DNA of 41,900 nt from Deltaproteobacteria bacterium (GCA_030655955.1 JAUSOZ010000031.1:1-41900); one strand, 5' to 3'; positions 14,452 to 23,257 are shown, numbered from the stretch's first letter. Notes: generated by a model not told the origin, from the sequence alone. A program made the numbers and translations.

Positions 14452-15651
14452 ATGATTGCGCATGTAAGCAAATGGGTCTTGCCGGTAAGCGGGCCTCCCA
14501 TCCGGGACGGGGCGGTGGTGGTGGCCGGCGACCGGATTGCCGCGGTGGGTCCGGCGGCGGAAGTTTTGACCGGCTTTACCGGTTTGATCTGCGACCACGG
14601 CGACGGCGCTATCCTGCCCGGGTTGGTGAATTGCCATGTGCACCTGGAGTTTTCGGCCCTGTCCGGAAAGGTGCTGCCCCAGGCGCGCTGGGAGGACTGG
14701 CTGGAGGCGACCCTGGCGGCGTATGGGGCGCTGTCTCCGGCAGAGGTGGAGGCGGGCATCGGCTGCGGCGTTGAAGCCTTGCGGCAAAGCGGCACCATCC
14801 TGGTGGGGGAGATCACCAACACCGGGGCCTCGTGGCCGTTTCTCACAACCGGCCCGCTGGCGTACCACCTGTTCTATGAGTGCCTGGGGTTCGATTTAGT
14901 TTCGACCTTCGACCTGCCGGAGAAATTTCCCTGGTTCGGGCGGCCTGAGGTCGCGGCCGCAGCCTGGGTTTCAGCTGCGGCCCATGCCCCCTATTCCGTG
15001 TCCCCCGCCTTGTTCCGGGCTGTGGCGGCGTGGAACACTGCCCGGTCGGGGCTGCAGACGGTGCACCTGGCCGAATCCCAGGCGGAAATTGACTTTCTGG
15101 CGAGAGGCAACGGCTTCTTTGAGGGCTTGCTGAAACGCCGGGGCCGCTGGGTTCAGGATTTTCAGCCCCCGGGGCCGGGTGCCGCGGCTTATCTCGAAGG
15201 TCTGGGATTTCTGGGGCCCCGGACCCTTACGGTCCACGGGACCCAGCTGAGCCCGGCGGATTGCGGCTGCCTGGCCGGAACCAAGACCTGGCTGGTGCTG
15301 TGCCCCCGGGCCAACCGCTACACCGGCGCCGGGGTGCCGCCGGTGCCGGAGTTGCTTAAGGCCGGGGTGAACCTGGCCCTGGGCACCGACTCCCTGGCGG
15401 GCAACTGGGACCTGAATCTCTTTGGAGAGATGCTCTGGCTCTACAAAAACTTTTCCGCCTATCCCGGTGATTTGTGGCTTCGCCTGGGAACTCTGAACGG
15501 CGCCCAAGCCCTTGGCCGGGACCGGGAACTCGGCAGTCTGGAACCCGGCAAGCAGGCTGCCCTGGGGTTCATTCCCCTTAAAGGCGGCCGGGATTTCTGG
15601 GGTGAACTCTTTACCAATGGGGCGGCCGGGAAGTGGCGCTGGCTGGGATGA
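14452..15651 (+). CDS. mqnX: Aminofutalosine deaminase-type amidohydrolase MqnX
   Basis: A 399-residue amidohydrolase. Metal ligands of the family are His62 and His64 (CHVHLEF), His205 with Glu208 (VHLAESQ), probably His262 (VHGTQLS) and Asp313 (GTDSLAGN); His178 lies in AHAPYSVS. Position in the operon indicates the aminodeoxyfutalosine deaminase step, giving futalosine, rather than a guanine- or atrazine-type chlorohydrolase. This deamination route is known from some futalosine organisms and avoids direct cleavage of aminofutalosine. The ATG has no visible ribosome-binding site because a period-7 repeat lies directly upstream. Confidence 0.85.
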   Translation: MIAHVSKWVLPVSGPPIRDGAVVVAGDRIAAVGPAAEVLTGFTGLICDHGDGAILPGLVNCHVHLEFSALSGKVLPQARWEDWLEATLAAYGALSPAEVEAGIGCGVEALRQSGTILVGEITNTGASWPFLTTGPLAYHLFYECLGFDLVSTFDLPEKFPWFGRPEVAAAAWVSAAAHAPYSVSPALFRAVAAWNTARSGLQTVHLAESQAEIDFLARGNGFFEGLLKRRGRWVQDFQPPGPGAAAYLEGLGFLGPRTLTVHGTQLSPADCGCLAGTKTWLVLCPRANRYTGAGVPPVPELLKAGVNLALGTDSLAGNWDLNLFGEMLWLYKNFSAYPGDLWLRLGTLNGAQALGRDRELGSLEPGKQAALGFIPLKGGRDFWGELFTNGAAGKWRWLG

Positions 15652-15655
15652 CAAG

Positions 15656-15686
15656 AGCTGTCAGCTATCAGCGATCAGCTGTCAGC
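15656..15686 (+). repeat. Period-7 repeat, left arm
   Basis: Four TCAGCnn heptamers begin five bases after the mqnX stop codon. This 31-base arm matches the reverse complement of 15880-15910 with two mismatches, so the spacer between mqnX and mqnA can form a long hairpin. Confidence 0.85.
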
Positions 15687-15738
15687 CAAGATAAAGCACT
15701 ATGGCCGTTTGGGGTCACCCCCAATCATGAAATTCCTT

Positions 15739-15766
15739 GTAGGGGCGGTTCGCGAACCGCCCCTAC
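15739..15766. repeat. Perfect 28-base GTAGGGGCGG palindrome
   Basis: A perfect palindrome from GTAGGGGCGGTTCG to CGAACCGCCCCTAC. It is identical to 37439-37466 and nearly so to 28279-28306. It is enclosed by ATTCCTTG (15732-15739) and CAAGGAAT (15788-15795) and lies inside the loop of the period-7 inverted pair. Confidence 0.85.
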
Positions 15767-15879
15767 GGGTGGACTTTCACGATAAAGCAAGGAATGTTAG
15801 ATTGCGCCATGATTACTTTATTCGGCGGGCAGTGCCCGCCCTAGAGGTTCAGGTCGAGTTTCAATAATTTTTGGCTTTT

Positions 15880-15910
15880 GCTGAAAGCTGACCGCTGATA
15901 GCTGACAGCT
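15880..15910 (+). repeat. Period-7 repeat, right arm
   Basis: The inverted partner of 15656-15686, ending just before the mqnA ribosome-binding site (AAAGGGAGA). A direct, rearranged copy of the same heptamers lies at 16858-16890 before mqnL. Confidence 0.85.
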
Positions 15911-15928
15911 ATTCAAAGGGAGACACCC

Positions 15929-16771
15929 ATGATGGCCAAGGCCCGGCTGGGGCGCATTGCCTATCTCAACGTGCTGCCCATCTATTTTGCCATGGAAAAC
16001 ATTTTTGGCGAAAACGGTTTCCACCTGGTACGGGGTACCCCGGCGGAACTCAACGCCTTGATGCGCCGGGGCGAGATGGACCTGGGCTCTATTTCCGCCC
16101 TGGAGTATGGGCGGGCTTTTCGAGATTATCTGCTCCTGCCCGACCTGTCCATCAGCGCCACGGGGGCGGTGGGCAGCGTGCTCCTGTTCAGCCGGGTGCC
16201 GTTTTCCCGGCTGGACGGGCGCCTCATCCGGGTCAGCGCCGCCTCGGCCAGCGGCGCCGCCCTGGTCAAAGTCCTGATGGCCGAACTCTTTGAGGTGGCC
16301 CCCCGTTACCAGCCGGGTCAACTGGCGGGCGTGCCCCTGGGGGACGTAGCCGCGGTCATGGCTATCGGCGACGAGGCCCTGCGCCTCTCCGCCGCGGGAA
16401 CCATGCCCTTCGAACTGGACCTGGGGCAGGCCTGGCAGGAACTCACCGGGCTGCCCTTTGTGTTCGGGGTTTGGGCGGTGCGCCGGGACTTTGCCGCCGC
16501 CGCGCCCGAGATCACCGACTCTCTGCACCGGCTGCTGCTGCGGTCCCGGGATTGGGGCCTGGGGTCTTTACCGGAGTTGAGCCGCATCGCCGCGGCCCAC
16601 TTCGGCATGACCCCGGCCCGGATTCTGGCGTATTTTCGTCAGCTCAACTACTCCCTGGACCCGGAACACGAGGAAGGTCTGGCTACTTTTTTCAATTATT
16701 TGTATAACCTGGGAGAAATGCCGGAAGAACCGCAACTTAATTATTTTGGGCCAAGACAAGTAGGCAGTTAG
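15929..16771 (+). CDS. mqnA: Chorismate dehydratase MqnA
   Basis: MqnA dehydrates chorismate to 3-[(1-carboxyvinyl)oxy]benzoate, the first committed step of the futalosine pathway. The 280-residue protein has a periplasmic-binding-protein-like fold and the family blocks GRIAYLNVLPIYFA, GTPAELNALMRRGEMDLGSI, LLLPDLSISATGAVGSVLLF, AIGDEAL and the end of the domain LTGLPFVFGVWAVR. The related MqnD is shorter and lacks the TGLPFVFGVW arrangement. A second ATG one codon in is possible. It is the fifth gene of the operon even though it acts first. Confidence 0.93.
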   Translation: MMAKARLGRIAYLNVLPIYFAMENIFGENGFHLVRGTPAELNALMRRGEMDLGSISALEYGRAFRDYLLLPDLSISATGAVGSVLLFSRVPFSRLDGRLIRVSAASASGAALVKVLMAELFEVAPRYQPGQLAGVPLGDVAAVMAIGDEALRLSAAGTMPFELDLGQAWQELTGLPFVFGVWAVRRDFAAAAPEITDSLHRLLLRSRDWGLGSLPELSRIAAAHFGMTPARILAYFRQLNYSLDPEHEEGLATFFNYLYNLGEMPEEPQLNYFGPRQVGS

Positions 16772-16798
16772 CTTTTGTTATCGGGATTTTGGGTTATG

Positions 16799-16890
16799 GT
16801 GCGTGGGACGCACCCTACGGAGACAGCCGCTACCTGACTTTTGGCCTTTAAACCAAAAGTTGACCGCTGATAGCTGAAAGCTGACCGCTT
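16799..16890. repeat. Palindrome and period-7 repeat before mqnL
   Basis: A short palindrome, GGTGCGTGGGACGCACCCTAC (16799-16818 region), is followed by a hairpin with arms ACTTTTGG and CCAAAAGT (about 16837-16859). Next come heptamers of the TGACCGC/TGATAGC/TGAAAGC type (16858-16890), ending directly before the mqnL ribosome-binding site. No left partner arm was found after mqnA. Confidence 0.7.
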
Positions 16891-16906
16891 CTCCGAAGGA
16901 GAATAC

Positions 16907-18352
16907 ATGGGTTATCGGAATTTGCAGGAATTCATTACCCGCCTGGAGCAGGCTGGGGAGTTGGTGCGCATCAAGGAGCCGGTGAGCCCGTATCTGACGA
17001 TTACCGAAATCACCGACCGGGTCTCCAAGGCCGGCGGCCCGGCCCTGTTGTTCGAAGCGGTGCCGGGCTATGACATGCCGGTGCTGATGAACGCCTTCGG
17101 GTCCATGCGGCGTATGTGCCTGGCGTTGGAGGTTGCGTCCCTGGATGACATCGCCACCGACCTCCTGAGCTTCATGGAGGCGGAAGCCAACACCCTGATG
17201 AAAAAGCTCAAGCTCATTCCCAAGCTGGCCCGCCTGGGCCGGATGTTCCCCAAAGAGGTGTCCAAGGCGCCGTGCCAGGAGGTTATCCTCAGAGGCGAGG
17301 ACGCGGACCTGACCAAGATCCCGGTCCTGACCTGCTGGCCCGGGGACGGCGGCCCCTTCATCACCCTGCCGGTGGTGTTTACCCATCACCCGGAGACCGG
17401 GAAGCGCAACGTGGGCATGTACCGCCTCCAGGTTTATGACGCCCGGACCACCGGCATGCACTGGCACGCCCACAAGGGCGGGGCCCAGCATTACCGGATC
17501 GCGGAGTCCCGGGGCGAGGCGCTGCCGGTGGCGGTGGCCATCGGGCCCGACCCCGCTGTGACCTATGCGGCCACCGCCCCGCTGCCGGAAGATATTGACG
17601 AGATTCTCTTTGCCGGGTTCCTTAGGGGAGAACCGGTGGAAATGGTGCCGTGCGTCACCCAGCCTTTGAGTGTGCCGGCGGCATCCCAGATCGTCCTGGA
17701 AGGTTACGTGGCGCCGGGGGAGAAGCGGGTGGAAGGCCCGTTCGGCGACCACACCGGCTATTACTCCCTGGCGGATGACTACCCGGTGTTCCATCTCACC
17801 GCCATCACCCGGAGGCGGGACGCCGTTTATCCGGCCACCATCGTGGGGCGCCCCCCCATGGAAGACTGTTTCATGGCCAAGGCTACGGAGCGCATCTTCT
17901 TCCCCCTGATGCAAAAAACCCTGCCGGAGATGGTGGACATGAACCTGCCGGTGGAGGGGGTCTTCCACAACCTGGCCTTTATCTCCATCGACAAACGCTA
18001 TCCCGGCCACGCCCGCAAGGTGATGCACGCCATCTGGGGCATGGGGCAGATGATGTTCACCAAGATCATTATTATTTTCGACAAGGAAATTGACGTGCAG
18101 GACCTGTCCCAGGTGCTGTGGCGCTTAGGGAACAACGTCGACCCGCGCCGGGACGTGGTGTTCGCCGATGGGCCGGTGGATGCCCTGGACCATGCCTCGC
18201 CCCTGCCCCGCTACGGCTCCAAGATGGGGATCGACGCCACCCGGAAATGGCCCGAGGAAGGGTTCACCCGGCCCTGGCCCGAAGTGATCCACATGGACCC
18301 GGAAATCAAGCGCCAGGTGGATGAGCTCTGGCCGCGCCTGGGGCTGGCATGA
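16907..18352 (+). CDS. mqnL: Menaquinone biosynthesis decarboxylase, UbiD family (MqnL)
   Basis: A 481-residue UbiD-family decarboxylase that depends on prenylated FMN. The family block RVEGPFGDHTGYYS carries catalytic acidic residues, and VGRPPMEDCFMAKATERIFFP and HPETGKRNVGMYRLQ are typical. In futalosine organisms the UbiD homologue (MqnL) removes the carboxyl group of the 1,4-dihydroxy-6-naphthoate-derived intermediate. AGGAGA precedes the ATG. The gene overlaps ubiX/mqnM by 4 bases, coupling the decarboxylase to the enzyme that makes its cofactor. It could be named ubiD, but operon position favours MqnL. Confidence 0.9.
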   Translation: MGYRNLQEFITRLEQAGELVRIKEPVSPYLTITEITDRVSKAGGPALLFEAVPGYDMPVLMNAFGSMRRMCLALEVASLDDIATDLLSFMEAEANTLMKKLKLIPKLARLGRMFPKEVSKAPCQEVILRGEDADLTKIPVLTCWPGDGGPFITLPVVFTHHPETGKRNVGMYRLQVYDARTTGMHWHAHKGGAQHYRIAESRGEALPVAVAIGPDPAVTYAATAPLPEDIDEILFAGFLRGEPVEMVPCVTQPLSVPAASQIVLEGYVAPGEKRVEGPFGDHTGYYSLADDYPVFHLTAITRRRDAVYPATIVGRPPMEDCFMAKATERIFFPLMQKTLPEMVDMNLPVEGVFHNLAFISIDKRYPGHARKVMHAIWGMGQMMFTKIIIIFDKEIDVQDLSQVLWRLGNNVDPRRDVVFADGPVDALDHASPLPRYGSKMGIDATRKWPEEGFTRPWPEVIHMDPEIKRQVDELWPRLGLA

Positions 18353-18909
18353 ATCGCTACGTGGTGGCCATCACCGGGGCCTCGGGCATGATCTACGCCC
18401 GGGAACTGCTGGCCTATTTCGCCGGCCGCCCGGACCTGGAATTGCACGCCGTGATCTCCGGGGCCGGGGAGCAGGTGTTGGGCCTGGAGTTGGGGACCAC
18501 CCCGGCGGCTCTGGCTCCCGGGGCCATCTGGCACCGGGTGGACGACTTCACTTCGGGCCTGGCCAGCGGCTCGTTTCGGGCCCGGGCCATGGTGGTGATC
18601 CCCTGCTCCATGGGATCGCTGGGGGCCATCGCCACCGGGGTGGGCCGCAACCTGATCCACCGGGCTGGGGAGGTCTTTCTGAAAGAGCGGCGGCCCTTGA
18701 TCCTGGTGGTGCGGGAGACGCCTTTGAGCCTCATCCACTTGCGGAACCTGGCCCGGGCGGCGGAGGCGGGGGCCACCATTTTTCCGGCCTGCCCCGGGTT
18801 CTATCACCGGCCCCAGAATCTGGATGAACTGGCCCGCCAGTTTGCCGGGCGCGTCCTGGATCACCTGAGGCTTTCGCATCACCTGACCCGGCGCTGGGGC
18901 GAGGGTTGA
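18349..18909 (+). CDS. ubiX: Flavin prenyltransferase, UbiX family (MqnM)
   Basis: UbiX adds a dimethylallyl group to reduced FMN, forming the cofactor of UbiD enzymes. The 186-residue flavoprotein shows TGASGMIYARELL at the N-terminus, the PCSMGSLGAIATGVG block, NLIHRAGEVFLKERRPLILV and RETPLSLIHLRN. It overlaps the UbiD gene by ATGA, so the two are almost certainly made together; in this operon it corresponds to MqnM. Confidence 0.94.
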   Translation: MNRYVVAITGASGMIYARELLAYFAGRPDLELHAVISGAGEQVLGLELGTTPAALAPGAIWHRVDDFTSGLASGSFRARAMVVIPCSMGSLGAIATGVGRNLIHRAGEVFLKERRPLILVVRETPLSLIHLRNLARAAEAGATIFPACPGFYHRPQNLDELARQFAGRVLDHLRLSHHLTRRWGEG

Positions 18910-18945
18910 CCCGGGGAAAACTCGCACCTACCGGAGGGAGCTTCT

Positions 18946-19452
18946 ATGCTCTGGTATCTTTACCTGGCGGCCGTGGTGGTGGCGACCTGCCTCCATCTGT
19001 GGCTGGGAAAGCGGCCGGTCTCGGCCAGCCGGTGCGTCGAAGCGCTGCTGCTCAACCTGCTGGTATTTTTTGTGGGGCTGGGGGGACTGGTGGGCTTCTT
19101 GGGGCACACCTTCAAGGCCCGGGAAATCGCCCTGAAGATCGGCTGGCAACCGAGCCCCTTCCAGTTTGAAGTAGCCGTGGCCAACCTGGCCTTCGGCGTC
19201 CTGGGAATTATGTGCATCTGGCAGCGGCGGGGCTTCCGAACGGCCACCGGCATCGGGTTTGCCATCTTCCTGCTGGGGTGCGCCTACGGGCACGTCCGGG
19301 ATATGACCCTGCACGGCAATTTTTCGCCGTATAACGTCGGCCCGGTGCTCTGGGTCAATGACCTGGCTGTTCCCGTGGTTATTCTGCTCTTGCTCCTGGT
19401 GCGGCGTCATCTGGCTTTAACCCAGGCTGCAACCCCGGAGTCCAACCACTAA
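18946..19452 (+). CDS. DUF6790-like integral membrane protein
   Basis: A 168-residue protein with four hydrophobic segments: about 2-20 (WYLYLAAVVVATCLHLWL), 30-54, 75-92 (VANLAFGVLGIMCIW) and 133-152 (DLAVPVVILLLLLV), plus a weaker one near 98-112. The motif IGWQPSPFQFEVAVANLAFG is what I associate with DUF6790, a family of unknown function. GGAGGGAG precedes the ATG. It sits between mqnM and mqnP, so a role connected with late membrane-bound menaquinone steps is plausible but unproven. Confidence 0.75.
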   Translation: MLWYLYLAAVVVATCLHLWLGKRPVSASRCVEALLLNLLVFFVGLGGLVGFLGHTFKAREIALKIGWQPSPFQFEVAVANLAFGVLGIMCIWQRRGFRTATGIGFAIFLLGCAYGHVRDMTLHGNFSPYNVGPVLWVNDLAVPVVILLLLLVRRHLALTQAATPESNH

Positions 19453-19476
19453 GTAATGTTTCGGGTGAGGCTTTTC

Positions 19477-20361
19477 GTGAGCGGCAATCTGAGTTTAACC
19501 GTAAGACGCTTTTGGCATGACCTGGCCGAACTGTTGGAGATGATCAAGATCGGCCACAGCGTCCTGGCCCTGCCCTTCGCCTTCATGGGGGCCGTGCTGG
19601 CGGCTCGGGGTTTGCCGGACGGCCGGACCCTTTTCTTTATCCTGATAGCCATGGTGGGGGCCCGGAGTGCCGCCATGGCCTTCAATCGTCTGGCGGATGC
19701 CCGCATCGACGCCGCCAATCCGCGCACCGCCGACCGGGCCCTGCCCGCCGGCAAGATCAGTCGGCGAGCCACCATCTGGTTTATCGGGATGAGTGCGGTC
19801 CTCTTTATGGGGGCGGCGTCGCAACTCAACCGGGTCTGCTTTGCCCTGTCACCCGTGGCCCTCTTGGTGATCCTGGGATACTCCCTCACCAAGCGGTTTA
19901 CCGTGGGGTCCCACCTGGTTCTGGGGCTGAGCCTGGGTTTGGCGCCGCTGGGGGGCTGGCTGGCGGTCCGGGGCGATCTGGGCCTGCCAGTCCTGGTCCT
20001 GGCCGGGGCAGTGCTCTTCTGGGTGGCGGGTTTCGATATCCTCTATTCTCTCCAGGACGAGGAGTTTGACCGGCGGGTGGGGCTTTTTTCCCTGCCGGCC
20101 CGGGTCGGGCCGGTCTGGGCCCGCCGCCTGGCGGCTCTCTGCCACCTGGCGGCAGCCCTGGGGTTTGCCGTCACCGGCCGGTTGGCCGGTTTAGGTCCCA
20201 TCTATGCCGGGGCCGTGGCGGTAAGTGCCCTCATACTCCTGGTGCAGCACCTGCTGCTGTCCGTCCGGGAGCCGATCCGCCTGCCTCCCGCCTTCTTTAC
20301 CCTCAACGGTTTGGTGGGTTTCGCCCTGGGATTGGCTACCTGGATCAGCCTGGCGCTTTGA
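19477..20361 (+). CDS. mqnP: UbiA-family menaquinone prenyltransferase (MqnP)
   Basis: An integral membrane prenyltransferase of about 294 residues. It attaches the polyprenyl chain to the naphthoate-derived ring. The two Asp-rich UbiA motifs are NRLADARIDAANPRTADR and ILYSLQDEEFDRRVG, separated by several membrane helices. An ATG at 19456 gives seven more residues but has no ribosome-binding site; the GTG at 19477 has GGGTGAGG six bases ahead, so I prefer it. It is the last gene of the operon. Confidence 0.88.
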   Translation: MSGNLSLTVRRFWHDLAELLEMIKIGHSVLALPFAFMGAVLAARGLPDGRTLFFILIAMVGARSAAMAFNRLADARIDAANPRTADRALPAGKISRRATIWFIGMSAVLFMGAASQLNRVCFALSPVALLVILGYSLTKRFTVGSHLVLGLSLGLAPLGGWLAVRGDLGLPVLVLAGAVLFWVAGFDILYSLQDEEFDRRVGLFSLPARVGPVWARRLAALCHLAAALGFAVTGRLAGLGPIYAGAVAVSALILLVQHLLLSVREPIRLPPAFFTLNGLVGFALGLATWISLAL

Positions 20362-20398
20362 AGCAGAGATTTTTTTTATCATATTAAAGATTTTCTCC

Positions 20399-20428
20399 TT
20401 GACAATGATTTTTCGTGCAACTTATAAT
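20399..20428 (+). promoter_or_regulatory. Consensus sigma-70 promoter of the OMP gene
   Basis: TTGACA (20399-20404) and TATAAT (20423-20428), both perfect, are separated by 18 bases. The transcript would have a leader of about 120 bases before the ATG at 20555. This is the strongest promoter in the window and indicates high expression. Confidence 0.85.
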
Positions 20429-20554
20429 GAAGTCGCCCTCAATGGGGGGATGAGTCCGGGTCTTGGATAGCGAGGAAGGAGGGGACTTGGGAAAAAGTTC
20501 TTCGTTCGATTCAAGATCGCTAACCGTGGTTAAAAAATTTAGGGGGAACCAATC

Positions 20555-21313
20555 ATGAAGAAAAAGATGTACGTTTTGGGTGTGGCAGCGCTGGTGGCAG
20601 CAATGCTGGCTCTGTCAGGGGTGGCCCAGTCAGCCATGTGGGTCGGCGCCGAACTCGGGGGCAATTTCCCGTTGAATACGGACATTAATGCCAATTTAGG
20701 TCCGGTTGATGCAACCTTGAGCGGTGTCGGCATCCAGCCAGGGGTGATCGGCGGGGCGATCATCGGCTACGATTTCGTCAATACCGGCTTTGGGGCTTAT
20801 GCCTGGCCCGACTGGATGAAATATTTCAGCTTTGCCATGGATATCACCTATAACAAGTTAAATATCCGAGGCGGCCAAACGGTTGATGCTACCTTCCAGA
20901 ATTTAAGCGGTACTATTGACCTTGCAGACCTCGGTTTGTCTAGGAACATGTCCCTGAAAGGCTACGAAGTGGCCTGGACTTTCCTGTTCATGGCCCACTA
21001 CGGCTTCCTGAAGGATTCCGAGGTGCCGTCGGGCCGGATTAATCCTTACATCGGGGTGGGGCCGGCCTTATTGTGGAGCGGGTTTGAGAACCCGTGGGGT
21101 AATGGCGGGGCCAGTGCTATGAACGTCGCCCTGGTGGTCGAACCCGGCATCCGGTGGGTGTGCTTACCGAACGTCTCCATCGATACCGCCATGCGGTACC
21201 GCTATGCCGTACCTTCTTATGACATCGCTACTATCCCCGGAGTCGGCAACTTCAGCCTGTCGCCGACGCTGCACCAGCTTTCCTTCTTAGTGCGGGCCAA
21301 CTACCACTTCTAA
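20555..21313 (+). CDS. Outer-membrane beta-barrel protein
   Basis: A 252-residue exported protein. A classical signal peptide (MKKKMYVLGVAALVAAMLAL, cleavage probably after VAQSA at 27) precedes a body of alternating strands and ends LSFLVRANYHF, a C-terminal Phe signature of outer-membrane proteins recognised by BamA. The start WVGAELGGNFPL and the repeated aromatic/glycine pattern resemble the OmpA/OmpW-type barrel fold. Function cannot be assigned. It has its own consensus promoter, AGGGGG before the ATG and a strong terminator, so it is a single-gene unit. Confidence 0.8.
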   Translation: MKKKMYVLGVAALVAAMLALSGVAQSAMWVGAELGGNFPLNTDINANLGPVDATLSGVGIQPGVIGGAIIGYDFVNTGFGAYAWPDWMKYFSFAMDITYNKLNIRGGQTVDATFQNLSGTIDLADLGLSRNMSLKGYEVAWTFLFMAHYGFLKDSEVPSGRINPYIGVGPALLWSGFENPWGNGGASAMNVALVVEPGIRWVCLPNVSIDTAMRYRYAVPSYDIATIPGVGNFSLSPTLHQLSFLVRANYHF

Positions 21314-21336
21314 GTCTGATAAACTTTGACTGCTTC

Positions 21337-21366
21337 AACGGCGGCCTCCGGGCCGCCGTTTTTTTT
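21337..21366 (+). terminator. Rho-independent terminator of the OMP gene
   Basis: A perfect 10-bp stem (AACGGCGGCC at 21337-21346 with GGCCGCCGTT at 21351-21360), a TCCG loop and eight T residues (21359-21366). Confidence 0.93.
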
Positions 21367-21513
21367 GACTGCCCTTCCCGCCCAGTTTTCCCCGACTTAT
21401 ACCGCTAAGCTCACAACAGTCTTGTGGAGCACAGTCTAAAGATGATATGGTGATTCGGATTGCCTTGCGGCGCAATGACAGATCGCATCTAAGGGAAAAT
21501 TTCCTGCATCCTG

Positions 21514-22377
21514 ATGTTTTTCCAGCAACTAATCAACGGCCTGACCACCGGCAGTGTTTATGCCCTTATTGCCCTGGGGTACACCATGATCTATGGCATT
21601 TTGGGCCTGATCAATTTTGCCCAGGGGGAAATCTACATGTGCGGCGCCTTTGTGGCGGTGCTGCTCCTGGCTACCGGGAAAGTCAATTTCTTCCTGGCCT
21701 TTGCCCTGGGGATGGCGGCGGCCGCCCTTCTGGGCGTGATCCTGGAGCGGGTGGCTTTCCGGCCCTTGCGGGGGTTCCATCCCCTGGTGCCCCTCATCAG
21801 CGCCATCGGCGCCTCCATCTTTCTCCAGAGTCTGGCCCTGCTCCTGTTCGGTCCCAATGACCGGCCCTTCCCCATTCAATTTACCTTCAGCACCATCAAC
21901 ATCGCCGGCCTGCCGGTGTCCACCCTGCAGATAGCCATCCTGGGCGCGGCTTTGGGATTCATGGGTTTGCTCATAGTCTTTGTGCGTTACACTACCTACG
22001 GCAAGGCCATCATGGCCTGCGCCTTGGACCGGGATACGGCTCGGCTCATGGGCATCAACGTGGATCGCATGGTCTCCCTGACTTTTCTGGTGGGCTCGGC
22101 CTTAAGCGGCGCCGCGGGCATCATGATGGCCATCTACTACAATGCCACCTACCCCCGCATGGGATTGCTGCCGGGCCTCAAGGCCTTCAGCGCCGCCATC
22201 CTGGGGGGGGTGGGCAACATCCCCGGGGCCATCCTGGGGGGCTTGCTCCTGGGGGTGGCGGAATCTCTGGGCGCGGCCTATATCTCCTCGGGTTTCAAGG
22301 ACGCCATCGCCTTTGCCATCCTCATCCTGGTGCTCTTACTCCGGCCCCAGGGCATTTTAAGAGGCCGGGGGGACTGA
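21514..22377 (+). CDS. livH: Branched-chain amino acid ABC permease LivH
   Basis: A 287-residue inner-membrane permease of the LivH type with about eight hydrophobic helices. The beginning QQLINGLTTGSVYALIALGYTMIYGILGLINFAQGEIYM is characteristic, and GGVGNIPGAILGGLLLGVAE is the conserved loop that contacts the ATPases. It starts a livHMFG cluster. No substrate-binding LivK gene is in the window, so the binding protein must lie elsewhere. The ATG has no strong ribosome-binding site. Confidence 0.93.
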   Translation: MFFQQLINGLTTGSVYALIALGYTMIYGILGLINFAQGEIYMCGAFVAVLLLATGKVNFFLAFALGMAAAALLGVILERVAFRPLRGFHPLVPLISAIGASIFLQSLALLLFGPNDRPFPIQFTFSTINIAGLPVSTLQIAILGAALGFMGLLIVFVRYTTYGKAIMACALDRDTARLMGINVDRMVSLTFLVGSALSGAAGIMMAIYYNATYPRMGLLPGLKAFSAAILGGVGNIPGAILGGLLLGVAESLGAAYISSGFKDAIAFAILILVLLLRPQGILRGRGD

Positions 22378-22378
22378 G

Positions 22379-23251
22379 ATGACTGCCTACGTGCTGCATC
22401 TGGCTATCCTGGCTGGCATCTATATCATCCTGACCGTCAGCATTAACCTGATCATCGGCTATGCCGGCCAGGTCTCCCTGGGCCATGCCGCCTTCTACGG
22501 CATCGGGGCGTATGCCTCGGCCCTGGTGTCGTTACATTGGCACTTTCCGTTCCCCGCCGCGGCCCTGACGGCTATGCTGGTGGCCGGCTTATGCGGGTTG
22601 GCCCTGGGGTTGCCGACCCTGAGGCTCAAAGAAGATTACCTGGCCATCGTTACCCTGGGCTTCGGGGTGATCGTGGACCTGGTCTTCCTCAACCTGGAGT
22701 TCACCGGGGGACCAGACGGCCTGCCGGGAATCCCGCCGCCCAGTTTTTGGGGGATAGACTTCCGGCCGCCCTGGCTCTACCTGATCCTGGTCGTCGTTAC
22801 CGTTATCCTGGTCCTGATCTTCACCTACCGCCTGGTCGATTCCTACCACGGCCGAGCCCTCCGGGCCATCCGGGACCACGAAATCACCGCCCAGGTCATG
22901 GGGATCAACACCCCGGCGTATAAGGTCGTCGTTTTCACTCTGGCCGCGGCCCTGGCCGGCCTGGCCGGTTCCCTCTACGCCCACTACATCACCTTCATCA
23001 ACCCCGAGACCTTTGGCCTGCACACCTCCATCCTCATTCTGGCCATGGTGGTGCTGGGAGGCATGGGGTCTATCGCCGGTTCGGTGCTGGGGGCGGTGAT
23101 CCTGACGATTCTGCCCGAGATGTTGCGGCAGGCCCATGCCTACCAGGAACTGATCTACGGCGGGCTCCTGATGCTCCTGCTCATCTGGCGGCCCGAGGGC
23201 CTCCTGGGCCGGGGCAAATTGAGCCTGAAGTTTTTAAAGCGGGAGAGTTGA
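22379..23251 (+). CDS. livM: Branched-chain amino acid ABC permease LivM
   Basis: A 290-residue LivM permease, starting one base after the livH stop codon. Landmarks are ISVNLIIGYAGQVSLGHAAFYGIGAYA-type sequence at residues 18-45, DYLAIVTLGFG, TGGPDGLPGIPPP and the ATPase-contacting GGMGSIAGSVLGA. Some LivM proteins carry a fused ATPase; this one ends soon after the last helix and does not. Confidence 0.93.
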   Translation: MTAYVLHLAILAGIYIILTVSINLIIGYAGQVSLGHAAFYGIGAYASALVSLHWHFPFPAAALTAMLVAGLCGLALGLPTLRLKEDYLAIVTLGFGVIVDLVFLNLEFTGGPDGLPGIPPPSFWGIDFRPPWLYLILVVVTVILVLIFTYRLVDSYHGRALRAIRDHEITAQVMGINTPAYKVVVFTLAAALAGLAGSLYAHYITFINPETFGLHTSILILAMVVLGGMGSIAGSVLGAVILTILPEMLRQAHAYQELIYGGLLMLLLIWRPEGLLGRGKLSLKFLKRES

Positions 23252-23257
23252 AGAGCG

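Noticed and set aside
20500-20520. tRNA-like GTTCGATTC in the OMP leader
   Set aside because: No cloverleaf arms or acceptor stem can be formed around it.
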